DNA from: Yersinia thracica | GTDB taxonomy: Bacteria > Pseudomonadota > Gammaproteobacteria > Enterobacterales > Enterobacteriaceae | NCBI RefSeq assembly: GCF_902170565.1 | Contig: NZ_CABHXX010000009.1 | Location: 1-64,000 of the forward strand | DNA length: 64,000 nucleotides | Reading direction: 5' to 3' | Part shown: piece after piece, positions 36,139 through 45,515 of the stretch | Layout of the letters: each line of letters begins with the position of its first letter | Numbering within the stretch: position 1 is the stretch's first letter | Program-made: the position numbers and the translations under genes | The notes under the pieces: model-generated | The model's input: the letters and a program-made list of their open reading frames with translations, nothing else | The model's database searches: none | What the model was told of the DNA's origin: nothing

Positions 36139-37104
36139 TCAAAATGAGATAAAGCGCGATGTATATTTATTGAGTAATAAAATCCGCGATAACAACACTG
36201 ATGCAGCAAATACGGATAATAGTAATGTGAACCTTAATGTGACATCCGATAAGTTATATGCGCTGGCAATGAAATAGAAAATTCCATCATGCAAAATATA
36301 GACCCCAATCATGGATGGGCTGATATAGGCTAATGTTTTCTTTATCCATTCGTGTTGAGTGTCAAAGTTATCAAATATGACAAATAAGCATAAACTCAGT
36401 ATTAAAACATGTAAGTTATCGAGGAAATAGCTGGCATTTACTGTTTTATAGACATACATCGACATAAAACTTTCATAGAAGTACATGGAAACTGCTGTCG
36501 GGATAAGAAGTACTTTTGCTGCAAGACGTATTCTCGGCATTTTGGTTATTCTTTGGCAAACTTTGGAGCAAAGGAACCTGCCGGTCATATAATAGAAAAT
36601 CCACGTCCATAACCTAAAGTATTGCGGAAAATCAATTAGGTAGGGTTTTTCACTGAATGCACTGATTAAATCGATAGAAACAGAAAATATAACCAGGCAC
36701 GAGAGGGTTATGATTGCTGTTCTGTTACTTTTTAATATCTTAGATATTATTGGGTTGATTAAATAAATAATAGCAATACTGAATAAAAGCCAACTTTGCA
36801 GGAAGTAACCCCGCTTGAAGCCATCTTCGTTGATAAAGTAGAAAAGCACGTTCCAGAAAATAATAATGGTTATTATAGATTTTAATTTTCTGAGTATATC
36901 TGCTTGATCTATCTCATCATTCGAGTCGATATAACCAATAATCATAAAGAAAAGTGGCGTTGCGATAATCGATAAAAAGTACAGAACACTCATCACTTCG
37001 CCACCGAGAAAACACTGTTCAGTACAAGTTTTACTGGCAGAATAAAAGGTAACGGCAGAAAAGCAGCTTAATGTTTTCAGCGCATGTAAACCGACGTTTC
37101 TCAT
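36139..37104 (-). CDS. Acyltransferase-3 family membrane protein
   Basis: A 321-residue protein with about ten membrane segments, of the acyltransferase-3 (OafA/WecH) superfamily, which transfers O-acetyl groups to surface sugars. The early helix 'GLHALKTLSCFSAVTFYS' takes the place of the usual 'lRaiAil.Vv..H' motif; the catalytic His of helix 1 is missing, being Ser or Thr here, so activity is uncertain. 'ISPSMIGVYILHDGIFYF' near residue 275 fits the late family motif. AT-rich relative to neighbours. The divergent LuxR-type gene may control it. Confidence 0.6.
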   Translation of the reverse strand: MRNVGLHALKTLSCFSAVTFYSASKTCTEQCFLGGEVMSVLYFLSIIATPLFFMIIGYIDSNDEIDQADILRKLKSIITIIIFWNVLFYFINEDGFKRGYFLQSWLLFSIAIIYLINPIISKILKSNRTAIITLSCLVIFSVSIDLISAFSEKPYLIDFPQYFRLWTWIFYYMTGRFLCSKVCQRITKMPRIRLAAKVLLIPTAVSMYFYESFMSMYVYKTVNASYFLDNLHVLILSLCLFVIFDNFDTQHEWIKKTLAYISPSMIGVYILHDGIFYFIASAYNLSDVTLRFTLLLSVFAASVLLSRILLLNKYTSRFISF

Positions 37105-37466
37105 AAAGTTGTTTGGCTTAAAATAAAGTTAAATGAGATATCCAGCTTCAGATAACGTAGGTATAGCATTAGAACCTTCCTGTTTAGGCTACTAATTTTT
37201 CACTATTTTTACATACAATCCCAATGCTGTCACGTCTGGCAGACTTAAAGCTAAATAAACAACTAAGAAATATTCTTTTTAGAAAAAGACGTTTCCTACA
37301 CTCTCCGGTGTTGACATCCTATATATATCTTCGCTCCCCTATGGTTTACTGCAAAGTAAGGTGTGTTCTGGGCTATCTACATAATTTTTAATAGCTTTTA
37401 TTTCATCACAAACAGATGTGAGTTAACAATTCATAGGGTGCTGAAGCACTAGCGGGTGTAGCCAAT
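37105..37466. other. AT-rich divergent region upstream of the LuxR-type gene
   Basis: About 360 bases with no supported gene between the divergent acyltransferase and LuxR-type regulator. It presumably holds both promoters. No clear operator or RNA structure was recognised. Confidence 0.4.
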
Positions 37467-38069
37467 ATGATAAGTTGTATGATCGTTGATAACGACAAAT
37501 ATCAAACGTTGGGTATGGTAACCATCGTAAAAAAGATATTTACATCGTTAGGGTTTAAAAAAGAGATTAAATTCTATCGTAAAGCATTTTATTCAGCAGA
37601 TATCATTTTTATTGGCGTTGATGAGTTTAGTTTTTTCGATGCTTTAAAACGCCTGGATAAAGCGCCTTCAGAAGCAGATGTTTTTTTGATTTGTGATTCC
37701 CGATTGAATAGCTTTTTACAGGGTATCCCAAGGTTCAGTAATGTAACGATGATCTTCAGAGAAGACTCCATCGATACTGTTACCAACAAGATTTCAACTG
37801 TTTTTAAACGTAAGGTTCGCGGACTTAAAGAGAGTCTAACTGAGCGAAAATCCCCGAAAGTATTAAGCCAATCATCGTCAGAGCGGCAATATTTGACGCC
37901 AAATGAAAATATCGTGCTGAAATTGTTCAATGAAGGGTTTTCGGGCGGAGATATCGCCAGAATTTTGAAAAAGAGTGAGAAAACAGTGAGTGGGCAAAAA
38001 CGGTCTGCCATGAAAAAATTGGGTGCCCGTACTGACGTTGAGTTAATTAAAATGTTTATGTTCAAGTAG
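37467..38069 (+). CDS. LuxR-type DNA-binding regulator (RcsA/MatA-like)
   Basis: A 200-residue regulator. The C-terminal helix-turn-helix starts at residue 143 ('LTPNENIVLKLFNEGFSGGD', then 'KTVSGQKRSAMKKLGA'), the pattern of RcsA, BglJ and EcpR-type proteins. The N-terminal 130 residues look like a degenerate receiver domain without the phospho-aspartate pair. Such proteins often pair with RcsB. The gene is AT-rich and isolated; it is divergent from the acyltransferase, its most likely target. Confidence 0.72.
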   Translation: MISCMIVDNDKYQTLGMVTIVKKIFTSLGFKKEIKFYRKAFYSADIIFIGVDEFSFFDALKRLDKAPSEADVFLICDSRLNSFLQGIPRFSNVTMIFREDSIDTVTNKISTVFKRKVRGLKESLTERKSPKVLSQSSSERQYLTPNENIVLKLFNEGFSGGDIARILKKSEKTVSGQKRSAMKKLGARTDVELIKMFMFK

Positions 38070-38186
38070 TTAATGTAAAAACGGACTGAATTTTGCTTGC
38101 TTTTCCGTCGACACCAGAGAATACCAAAGGGATTTTCTTGTGCTAGCGGGCAGGGATGCCGCTTCAAAACCCCGGGAAGCCCCCGA

Positions 38187-38212
38187 ACAGCCCCAAAGTT
38201 ATTTGGGGCTGT
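38187..38212 (+). terminator. Terminator after the LuxR-type gene
   Basis: ACAGCCCCAAA and TTTGGGGCTGT pair over 11 bp with a four-base loop, followed by TTTAT. It lies about 120 bases after the stop codon. Confidence 0.7.
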
Positions 38213-38260
38213 TTATGGGTTGCGATGCCGCGTTGTTTCGGTAAAAAAACAAAACCCAGA

Positions 38261-38740
38261 CTAAATACTCTTCAACTTGGCAATCGTACTGTCGATATCA
38301 ACTTCATGCTCAGAGAATGTGTATGTAGTATTTTGGAACGTCGTTATTGATAACATTTTCAATGGCACGGTTTTTTCTGAAATATCTTCTTCCTGCGGTC
38401 GGATTTTATTCATCAGTAAATTGACTGAAAGGATGGTATTGGCTTTATCGACTTCAGCCTGTGCAGGAACTTCTTTAGTAAAGGTATTGAATGACTTGAT
38501 ACTGGTGAGTTTGATTCTCTCATTGGCAATAAATATGTATTTGCTCTCAACGGCCACTTTCACTGCAAATGCGGATAACCCTTTAGTATTGGTTGTCGGT
38601 TCGAAAGTGACTTCCGCGCCTTTTTTGATCATCTCGGGATTAGCAACTTTAATAACGTGAAAATAACGGTTATCTCCGTTCTCATCGGTGATAAAACCAA
38701 AGCCTTTATCTTCAAAAAAAGTTGTTATTCTACCGTTCAT
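38261..38740 (-). CDS. Long cold-shock-domain protein
   Basis: A 159-residue protein with a cold-shock domain in the first 60 residues ('NGRITTFFEDKGFGFITDENGDNRYFHV') and a longer C-terminal part with no recognised domain. RNP1 is KGFGFI; the RNP2 phenylalanine cluster is changed to RYFHV. This is more than twice the length of classic Csp proteins. ATGs at 38743 and 38740 are adjacent; the second has GAG seven bases upstream. It lies upstream of the divergent cspE. Function unknown, possibly an RNA-binding accessory. Confidence 0.7.
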   Translation of the reverse strand: MNGRITTFFEDKGFGFITDENGDNRYFHVIKVANPEMIKKGAEVTFEPTTNTKGLSAFAVKVAVESKYIFIANERIKLTSIKSFNTFTKEVPAQAEVDKANTILSVNLLMNKIRPQEEDISEKTVPLKMLSITTFQNTTYTFSEHEVDIDSTIAKLKSI

Positions 38741-38961
38741 CATGCATCTCATATTAGCGTATCCAATGGGTAAGTATAATACAGGTGAATCGCTTTCAGA
38801 TACAGTCTGGTGCTTTCTTCAAGCCCTTTAGGGTGTGTTGTAAAAGAAAAAAATATGGATTTCTGTGCTAGTAATTGAGCAGAAAAGCTGGCTTTTTCAC
38901 TTTTTATCTAATTTTTGTGACCTCTACCGTGGACAAAAAACGGTTCTATTGCTGTACTGTA

Positions 38962-38984
38962 TTGGACACACATTTTGTGTCCAA
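38962..38984 (+). promoter_or_regulatory. Hairpin in the cspE 5' leader
   Basis: TTGGACACA and TGTGTCCAA form a perfect 9-bp stem with a five-base loop. It ends eight bases before the ribosome-binding site AAAGGT, so the stem is placed to influence initiation. cold-shock mRNAs are known for structured leaders. Confidence 0.55.
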
Positions 38985-39006
38985 CATTCACGTAAAGGTA
39001 AGTTTG

Positions 39007-39216
39007 ATGTCTAAGATTAAAGGTAGCGTTAAGTGGTTCAATGAATCTAAAGGCTTTGGTTTCATTACCCCAGAAGATGGCAGCAAGGACGTTTTCGTTC
39101 ATTTCTCAGCCATCGCTAGCAACGGTTTCAAAACTCTTGCTGAAGGCCAGCGTGTAGAATTTGAAATCACGAACGGTGCCAAAGGGCCATCTGCTGCTAA
39201 TGTTATCGCTATCTAA
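39007..39216 (+). CDS. cspE: Cold shock protein CspE
   Basis: A 69-residue single-domain cold-shock protein, nearly identical in pattern to E. coli CspE ('[20 protein letters not shown]' and 'DVFVHFSAI'). It binds single-stranded RNA and melts hairpins. The start at 39007 follows AAAGGT; the longer upstream frame is leader sequence. It is followed by a strong terminator and then by crcB on the other strand, the same neighbourhood as in E. coli. Confidence 0.95.
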   Translation: MSKIKGSVKWFNESKGFGFITPEDGSKDVFVHFSAIASNGFKTLAEGQRVEFEITNGAKGPSAANVIAI

Positions 39217-39236
39217 GTAGCCCATATTTCTTAAAA

Positions 39237-39266
39237 CCCGCCTCATTGTTATCAGGCGGGTTTTTT
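39237..39266 (+). terminator. Rho-independent terminator of cspE
   Basis: CCCGCCT and AGGCGGG form a 7-bp GC-rich stem followed by a seven-T run. A classic intrinsic terminator 20 bases after the stop codon. Confidence 0.9.
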
Positions 39267-39501
39267 ATTTCTAGCCCGGAGAGAATTAACTAAAAGAGAT
39301 ATGCCTTTAAGAAGGCGGCGGTGATTAATAGGCAAAAAATGACTGCCAGCCATTCGGTTCCTGTTTTAGGTAAACTAAACATAGGATTTATCCAGCACAT
39401 CAGTCACCCCAGCGGTTACTGTTCTTAGCTAAATAATTATCCAGTCTGTAGATTAAGAAAACATTAAGACGATGTAAAAAATAGCGCTGTCTTGCCCGCG
39501 A

Positions 39502-39885
39502 TTATTGACCAGCAAAGTAATTAACTAATATGAAAGCCAGCATAGTCATAGTAAGTGAACCGGCCAGATTAAGTGCAACCGTACCTGCCGCCCAAGCTAA
39601 TTTCCCATCCTGAAGTAAATAGACAACTTCAACAGAAAAAGTTGAAAATGTCGTCAGACCACCGCAAAAACCCGTGGTAATCAGTAACTTCCAAACGGGG
39701 TCAATGTGTGTAATTCGGGTGAATAGTGCTAATGTCAGGCCGATAATAAAAGCGCCAACCAAGTTTACAATAAGCGTACCCACTGGGATATTGGGTGAAA
39801 AACTGTTTAGCTTCATACTGACTAGCCAACGGGCAACGCTACCCACTCCACCACCAATAAATACTGCCAGTAATGTATTAAACAT
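39502..39885 (-). CDS. crcB: Fluoride ion channel CrcB (Fluc)
   Basis: A 127-residue membrane protein with four segments that exports fluoride as a dual-topology dimer. Family motifs are '[13 protein letters not shown]' and '[17 protein letters not shown]', with the sodium/fluoride-linked TTFST core intact. The ATG at 39885 is preferred because AAAGG lies at proper spacing; a GTG two codons earlier is also in frame. Only 47 bases separate it from the cyclase gene upstream, so there is no room for a fluoride riboswitch directly before it. Confidence 0.92.
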   Translation of the reverse strand: MFNTLLAVFIGGGVGSVARWLVSMKLNSFSPNIPVGTLIVNLVGAFIIGLTLALFTRITHIDPVWKLLITTGFCGGLTTFSTFSVEVVYLLQDGKLAWAAGTVALNLAGSLTMTMLAFILVNYFAGQ

Positions 39886-39932
39886 AAACACCTTTCTTTA
39901 GATATAACACTATGCCGGTACTTTGCCGTTAT

Positions 39933-40985
39933 TCAGCTTGCTAGTTCAATACGGTTACGGCCATTGTCTTTTGCCAGATACAGTGCGGAGTCGGCGGCTT
40001 TTAGCCATTGCTGATAGTTAATCATATCGTGTCGATAATCCGCGATACCGGCACTGACTCTAAGCTGCAAGGAGGGAGCTTGGGTAAAAACTAAATCAGC
40101 CAGTTTTTCCTGAATTCGCATTAATACTTCCCGTGTTTGTTCTGCTGTAGTATTAGGCAAAATAGCACCGAACTCATCCCCGCCGTAACGGCCAACAATG
40201 TCGATGGCTCGCAGCCCTAGTAATAATTCTTCGGCAAGAACAGTAATTGCTTCATCACCCACTGCATGACCAAAGGTATCATTAATCGATTTGAAGTTAT
40301 CAATATCAAGTAAAATAAGTGTGGCACCGTGTTGGTAGCGTCGACAACTATCAAATTGATTATGTAGTTGATGTTCCCAATGTCTGCGGTTATAAAGCCC
40401 GGTTAATCCATCCCTGACACTAATACGCAATAACTCTTCTTTATTTTCGGCCAGGCGTTTTGCAGTTCGATAGGTGACTAATCCAAGTAGAGACGGATAG
40501 ATAATTATCATCGGTAAACAGGCATAGACCTGGAGTGGCGAGGTCTCAGGTTTAAAGGGCAAATTAAATATCCATGCAGTCAGTAAACTACAGGCAATCT
40601 GCAATGCAAGGCCTTTGCAAAAAACGTTTTTCCCGCCAGAAGCAATATTGTTCATGCTCATCATTGAAAGAATCACGACGGACGGCAGAGCATTGAATGA
40701 CATTATTGCGACCCAGACACCACCTAGTGCTGAGTCTATTTTCATATTGATGATTTCTTGTTCAAACGGTTGTTCAGAGCGTGTGGCCAGTAGGTATGAA
40801 ATATGTGGCCAGACTAATCCATTAAGGACGAGCATGAACCAAAGCCATAATGGAGCATTCTGAGTGTAGAGTACTGAGCCGACACAAAACATACCAACGC
40901 CTAAGCCAAATACGCGAGGTAAATAAGTCCTTTTAGCAAAACTTAACCCAGATCGGCGGGTATTTATTCTACTTGAATAAGGCAA
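39933..40985 (-). CDS. MASE2-GGDEF diguanylate cyclase (DgcC/AdrA-like)
   Basis: A 350-residue diguanylate cyclase that makes c-di-GMP. The N-terminal MASE2 membrane domain (residues about 15-170, 'LPRVFGLGVGMFCVG') is followed by a GGDEF domain with the intact GGDEF at 268-272 and an RxxD inhibitory site at Arg259-Asp262. The layout is that of DgcC (AdrA), which drives cellulose or biofilm matrix. It sits between crcB and tatE, a place held by ybeM in E. coli. It is likely co-transcribed with crcB. Confidence 0.87.
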   Translation of the reverse strand: MPYSSRINTRRSGLSFAKRTYLPRVFGLGVGMFCVGSVLYTQNAPLWLWFMLVLNGLVWPHISYLLATRSEQPFEQEIINMKIDSALGGVWVAIMSFNALPSVVILSMMSMNNIASGGKNVFCKGLALQIACSLLTAWIFNLPFKPETSPLQVYACLPMIIIYPSLLGLVTYRTAKRLAENKEELLRISVRDGLTGLYNRRHWEHQLHNQFDSCRRYQHGATLILLDIDNFKSINDTFGHAVGDEAITVLAEELLLGLRAIDIVGRYGGDEFGAILPNTTAEQTREVLMRIQEKLADLVFTQAPSLQLRVSAGIADYRHDMINYQQWLKAADSALYLAKDNGRNRIELAS

Positions 40986-41187
40986 TTGGCGATTCCCTCG
41001 TTTTTTCTGCTTTGGGGGGATGTTAACGGCAATGTCTCATCCGGAATGAGTCAAAATAAGTGAGAAAAGACTCTGAGTAAATCATAGTTCACTAACGAAA
41101 TCTGTTACATATTACTCTTGTTTTAATCGGCAATTTATTCGTAAATAGCCCATGCTTTAATAAACAGTGCTAATCAAGAAGGTGTGT

Positions 41188-41403
41188 ATGGAAGGTCTCA
41201 GTATTACCAAATTATTGGTAGTCGGCATATTGATTGTGTTGTTGTTTGGTACCAGCAAATTGCGCACGCTGGGGGCGGACTTAGGTGCAGCCTTGAAAGG
41301 TTTTAAAAAGGCCATGGGCAATGATGATGCTCCGCCAGCCAGCACGACCGCTGAGTCTAAAACAGCAACAGAAGCCAAACCGCCGATCGAGCATAAAGAC
41401 TGA
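41188..41403 (+). CDS. tatE: Twin-arginine translocase subunit TatE
   Basis: A 71-residue TatA-like protein: an N-terminal membrane helix ('LSITKLLVVGILIVLLFGTSK'), an amphipathic helix ('LGADLGAALKGFKKAMG') and a charged tail. It supports TatABC in export of folded proteins such as DmsA, encoded in the same window. The ATG at 41188 follows AGAAGG. Its position beside lipA is the same as in E. coli. Confidence 0.88.
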   Translation: MEGLSITKLLVVGILIVLLFGTSKLRTLGADLGAALKGFKKAMGNDDAPPASTTAESKTATEAKPPIEHKD

Positions 41404-41529
41404 TTATACTTGCTTAGCCGCCATCTAGGTCGCCATAGAAGAATGATCATGCATTAGCCGGGGTATTATCAGCAATTGTTCTGTGGTTGATAATGTAAAC
41501 GGGTTGATAATGGAAACAGGCTGACAATT

Positions 41530-41560
41530 AAAAACGGATCTCCAATGGAAATCCGTTTTT
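41530..41560. terminator. Bidirectional terminator between tatE and lipA
   Basis: AAAAACGGAT and ATCCGTTTTT form a 10-bp stem with an 11-base loop, giving an A-run on one side and a T-run on the other. It can serve both convergent genes. Confidence 0.8.
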
Positions 41561-41633
41561 GGTTATTTATTATTTAAGGTGTAATAAAATATTTCATCCA
41601 AATTGGCCTGAACATATATTCAGGTCAATTTGC

Positions 41634-42599
41634 TTATTTAACTTCCAACCCTTTTGCTTGCAAGTCTGCATGGTAAGAGGAACGCACAAATGGGCCACAA
41701 GCCGCATGGGTGAAGCCCATTGCCATTGCTTCCGCTTTCATCTCATCAAACTCTGCCGGGCTGACATAGCGCTGTACCGGTAAATGGTGGCGGCTAGGTT
41801 GTAAATATTGCCCTAACGTTAGCATAGTGACGCCGTGGCGGCGTAAATCATGCATAACTTCCACAATTTCGGCATTAGTCTCACCTAAACCCACCATTAA
41901 TCCAGACTTGGTAGGAATATCTGGATGAGCTTCTTTAAAGCGCTCCAATAATTTAAGCGACCATTCATAGTTAGCCCCTGGGCGAACCTGACGATATACC
42001 CGAGGAACGTTTTCCAGGTTATGGTTAAATACATCCGGTGGCGTGACAGTCAGAATATCTAATGCGCGATCCATACGGCCACGGAAATCAGGCACTAGCG
42101 TTTCTATTTTAATCGTTGGATTCTTGGCTCGAATGGCTGAGATGCAATCTGCAAAGTGCTGAGCACCCCCATCACGCAAATCATCCCGGTCAACAGACGT
42201 GATAACGACATAGCGCAAACCCATATCTTTAATGGTCTGAGCCAGTTTTTCTGGTTCATTGGCATCCGGTGTTACCGGGCGACCATGGGCAACGTCGCAG
42301 AATGGACAACGGCGGGTACAAATTGCCCCGAGGATCATAAATGTTGCGGTACCGTGGTTAAAGCACTCCGACAGGTTAGGGCAGGAGGCCTCTTCGCAAA
42401 CCGAGTGCAGACCATTTTTACGCATTGCAGCCTTGATACCCTGAATGCGGCTGGAGTCAGCAGGAAGCTTGATTTTCATCCACTCGGGTTTTCGTAGCAG
42501 CTCTTGGCGTTCGGTAACCACGGTTTTAATCGGGATTAACGCCATTTTATCTGCGTCGCGGTATTTGACGCCGCGTTCCATCTGAATCGGTTTACTCAT
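41634..42599 (-). CDS. lipA: Lipoyl synthase
   Basis: A 321-residue radical-SAM enzyme that inserts two sulfurs into octanoyl groups on lipoyl domains. Both iron-sulfur sites are seen: the auxiliary '[12 protein letters not shown]' (CX4CX5C) and the radical-SAM 'CTRRCPFC' (CX3CX2C). The C-terminal 'RSSY' ligand loop is present. Length equals E. coli LipA. It follows lipB on the same strand after a 203-base gap. Confidence 0.97.
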   Translation of the reverse strand: MSKPIQMERGVKYRDADKMALIPIKTVVTERQELLRKPEWMKIKLPADSSRIQGIKAAMRKNGLHSVCEEASCPNLSECFNHGTATFMILGAICTRRCPFCDVAHGRPVTPDANEPEKLAQTIKDMGLRYVVITSVDRDDLRDGGAQHFADCISAIRAKNPTIKIETLVPDFRGRMDRALDILTVTPPDVFNHNLENVPRVYRQVRPGANYEWSLKLLERFKEAHPDIPTKSGLMVGLGETNAEIVEVMHDLRRHGVTMLTLGQYLQPSRHHLPVQRYVSPAEFDEMKAEAMAMGFTHAACGPFVRSSYHADLQAKGLEVK

Positions 42600-42802
42600 A
42601 ATCGTACAGGTTCCAGTTCTGAATCTCTCAATTTGAGATTTTTCATTAAATTCAACGGGATGTGGCGTTCGTTAAAAAATTTTTGAAAATTGTTTAAAAA
42701 TTATATCATCTTTAGCCCGTCCCATTCAGCCCCCAATTTTGTAGGCGTTTGTAAATGGGATGCTATAGGGTATTTGAACACCCCATATTGACAGTTATTG
42801 GA

Positions 42803-43489
42803 CTATTGGGTGCCGACAGGCAAATAGTCAGCCAATGACCAAGGTTGCTGTTCTGCCGGTGAATAGCCTAATTCACGGGTAAACTCGCGCACTAATATGG
42901 GTTGGATATCGGCAATAGTAGTGCCCGTTTTTAGCGCGCTGACCTGGGTCATTTGCATTCCGGCGTAACCACATGGATTGATGCGCTGGAATGGCTCCAA
43001 ATCCATGGCGACATTGAGTGCCAGACCGTGAAATGAGCAGCCTCGACGAATACGCAGGCCCAATGAGCAAATTTTCTGTTGGCCAACATACACACCGGGA
43101 GCATCCGGGCGAGCCCGTGAATCAATGCCAAAATGAGCTAGCGTCTCAATGACAGTATTCTCAATCGCGGTGACTAATTGCCGCACGCCCAATTTGGCGC
43201 GCTTGAGGTCAATCATGATATACATGACTTGCTGACCAGGGCCATGGTAGGTGACCTGGCCCCCTCGGTCACTTTGGATAATCGGAATATCTCCGGGCAT
43301 CAGAACATGTTCAGCTTTTCCTGCCTGACCCTGAGTAAAAACTTGCTGATGCTCAACCAGCCAGATTTCATCCGCGCTGCTATTGGTGCGAAACTCAGTG
43401 AAATTATGCATGGCTTGAGATACGGGGGCATAGGGTTGTAACCCTAGCTGGCGTAAAATGATCTTGTGTTGTTGCAAGCGAGGCATCAT
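42803..43489 (-). CDS. lipB: Octanoyltransferase
   Basis: A 228-residue enzyme that moves octanoate from acyl-carrier protein to lipoyl domains, supplying LipA. '[12 protein letters not shown]', the lysine motif '[12 protein letters not shown]' and the catalytic cysteine motif 'INPCGYAGM' are intact. Two ATGs start the frame; the upstream one is reported. Partner of lipA; ybeD lies upstream. Confidence 0.95.
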   Translation of the reverse strand: MMPRLQQHKIILRQLGLQPYAPVSQAMHNFTEFRTNSSADEIWLVEHQQVFTQGQAGKAEHVLMPGDIPIIQSDRGGQVTYHGPGQQVMYIMIDLKRAKLGVRQLVTAIENTVIETLAHFGIDSRARPDAPGVYVGQQKICSLGLRIRRGCSFHGLALNVAMDLEPFQRINPCGYAGMQMTQVSALKTGTTIADIQPILVREFTRELGYSPAEQQPWSLADYLPVGTQ

Positions 43490-43602
43490 CTGGTTACAGA
43501 AATGGTAGCGTCAGTATACCAGCCCAGCAGTGAGGAGCCACTATTTTGGCGATTGAAAGAGATAGTTTGGTGATTGAAGGAATAATTTAGAGATAAAAAT
43601 AA

Positions 43603-43632
43603 GGCCCGAAAGCTGAGTCAGCCGTTCGGACC
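43603..43632 (-). terminator. Probable terminator after ybeD
   Basis: GGCCCGAA and the partly matching TTCGGACC, with GCTG and CAGC inside, form an interrupted stem. On the minus strand it is followed by TTATTTTTATC. It lies about 30 bases after the ybeD stop. Confidence 0.6.
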
Positions 43633-43661
43633 ATAGGTGAAAAGGCAGTATTGGAATAGCG

Positions 43662-43925
43662 TTACAGCACCATTCTGACCAGTTCCAGGTTACCTAATTC
43701 TTCATACAGCGTTTCCACCTGATCGATATGGGTCGCTGTGATGGTGATGGAAACGGAGTGATAGTTGCCTTTGCTGCTCGGTTTTACTTCGGGGGTATAA
43801 TCGCCCGGAGCATGGCGCTGTACCACTTCAACCACCTGGTTAACCAGTTGAGGTTCAGCAATGCCCATAACTTTGTAGGTAAAGGGGCAAGGGAACTCAA
43901 GCAGTTCATTCAGTTTAGTTTTCAT
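43662..43925 (-). CDS. ybeD: YbeD family protein
   Basis: An 87-residue ACT-like protein of the UPF0250 family ('[20 protein letters not shown]'). The ATG at 43925 follows AGGAG; the longer frame upstream is a by-product. It sits between dacA and lipB, as in E. coli, and links lipoate metabolism with the cell-wall gene block. Its role is unclear. Confidence 0.92.
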   Translation of the reverse strand: MKTKLNELLEFPCPFTYKVMGIAEPQLVNQVVEVVQRHAPGDYTPEVKPSSKGNYHSVSITITATHIDQVETLYEELGNLELVRMVL

Positions 43926-44020
43926 GTGCGCTCCTGGGGTTGACGGACAGTTTGTTGTCGAAAAAATTATTGCCGGATAGGTATTAAGATAACAATAAAA
44001 ATTGCCGACTATAAAATTAT

Positions 44021-44042
44021 AACTCCCGCCGGGGCGGGAGTT
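44021..44042 (-). terminator. Terminator after dacA
   Basis: AACTCCCGC and GCGGGAGTT pair over nine bases with a four-base loop; on the minus strand ATAATTTTATAG follows. It separates dacA from ybeD, which would need its own promoter or read-through. Confidence 0.75.
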
Positions 44043-44091
44043 TGACATTATTTGTAATATGGGGCTTATTTGTGGCTTTTCAAGCCAGGGC

Positions 44092-45303
44092 CTAGCCAAA
44101 CCAGCGGTGGAACATGAGCTTGATGTAATCCACCATGCGGCTGAAGATACCACCTTCTTTAACTTCATTCATTACCACCAGTGGGCGTTGATCGATGGTT
44201 TTGCCATCCAACTGGAAGTTAATCATCCCGACAACTTGATTCTTTGCCAGTGGCGCATGAATTTCAGGGGTATTAAGCACATAGCTGGCCTTCAGGTCTT
44301 TCATCCGGCCACGCGGGATTGTCAGATAAACGTCTTTATCAACCCCTAACTGTACGCGGTCGCTGTCACCAAACCAGACCGGTTCAGAAGCAAATTCTTT
44401 ACCGACTTTCAGTGGCGCGACGGTTTCAAAGAAACGGAAGCCCCAAGTCAGCAGTTTTTTACTCTCGGTTTCACGGCCTTTATAAGTGTGGCCCCCCAAG
44501 ACGGCTGAAATCAAGCGCATTTGCCCATCAGTGGCTGATGCCACCAGATTATAACCAGCGGCTTCAGTATGGCCGGTTTTAATACCATCAACATTCAGGC
44601 TAGTGTCCCACAACAAACCATTACGGTTCATTTGACGGATATTGTTGAAGGTGAATTCTTTCTCTTTATAAATAGCGTATTCATCCGGTACATCACGGAT
44701 CAGTGCTTGACCAATGAGAGCCATATCGCGTGCTGAGCTGTACTGCCCTTCAGCATCTAAACCGTGAACGGTTTTGAACTGGGTGTTTTGCAGGCCCAGC
44801 GCTTTAACATAGTTGTTCATCAGGTTTACGAATGAGTCTTGGCTACCGGCAACGTAATCGGCCATCGCGACACAAGCATCGTTACCGGATTGCAAGTTGA
44901 TACCACGGGTCAGTTTAGATACCGGCACACGGTCGCCTGGTTTCAGGAACATCAACGAGGAGCCTTTGAACTCTGGATTGCCAGTCGCCCAGGCATCTTT
45001 ACCCACGGTGACCATATCTTCTGGCCCGATTTTACCTGCTTTGATTGCCTGCCCAATAACATAGCTGGTCATCATTTTGGTCAGGCTAGCCGGGTTGCGG
45101 CGCGCATCCGCATTCATTTCTGCTAATACTTTGCCGGAGTTGTAATCAATCAGAACGTAGGCTTCCGCGTCGATCTGTGGCACACCGGGGATCATGGTTT
45201 TTAAATTGACGTCATCAGCGTTTGCAGCAGAAGCTGCGCTCATAACAATGACAGTGCCGAGCGTCAGGCTCTTGATAATGCGAGAAGTAGTTACATATTT
45301 CAT
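44092..45303 (-). CDS. dacA: D-alanyl-D-alanine carboxypeptidase (PBP5)
   Basis: A 403-residue penicillin-binding protein 5 that trims the terminal D-Ala from peptidoglycan pentapeptides. The signal peptide ends near SAANA; the catalytic SLTK is at residues 73-76, followed by SGN and KTG. The C-terminal amphipathic helix '[20 protein letters not shown]' anchors it to the inner membrane. Complete and of normal length. Confidence 0.97.
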   Translation of the reverse strand: MKYVTTSRIIKSLTLGTVIVMSAASAANADDVNLKTMIPGVPQIDAEAYVLIDYNSGKVLAEMNADARRNPASLTKMMTSYVIGQAIKAGKIGPEDMVTVGKDAWATGNPEFKGSSLMFLKPGDRVPVSKLTRGINLQSGNDACVAMADYVAGSQDSFVNLMNNYVKALGLQNTQFKTVHGLDAEGQYSSARDMALIGQALIRDVPDEYAIYKEKEFTFNNIRQMNRNGLLWDTSLNVDGIKTGHTEAAGYNLVASATDGQMRLISAVLGGHTYKGRETESKKLLTWGFRFFETVAPLKVGKEFASEPVWFGDSDRVQLGVDKDVYLTIPRGRMKDLKASYVLNTPEIHAPLAKNQVVGMINFQLDGKTIDQRPLVVMNEVKEGGIFSRMVDYIKLMFHRWFG

Positions 45304-45515
45304 GATCAGGACAACAACATCCGTGGGAGTAAGTTAAAAAAGTGCTACATCATACCATAGCCTTCTTACTTGACGTTGCTGCCTTGCTGCAACGCCAATT
45401 AATTTGGTTATAAACGATGTAGCGTTTATGGTTTTAACCGTAACATCCTGTTTGGACTGAGAGTTACGGTTATTTTTAGTAGACGGGCCTTAAATTGCTA
45501 CAAGGTATGTATGAT

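Noticed and set aside
39886-39932. Possible fluoride riboswitch before crcB
   Set aside because: Only 47 bases lie between the cyclase stop and the crcB start, too few for the known aptamer plus expression platform.
45436-45471. Stem AACCGTAAC/GTTACGGTT between rlpA and dacA as a terminator
   Set aside because: No U-run follows on the minus strand, where the genes lie, so it was not called as one.
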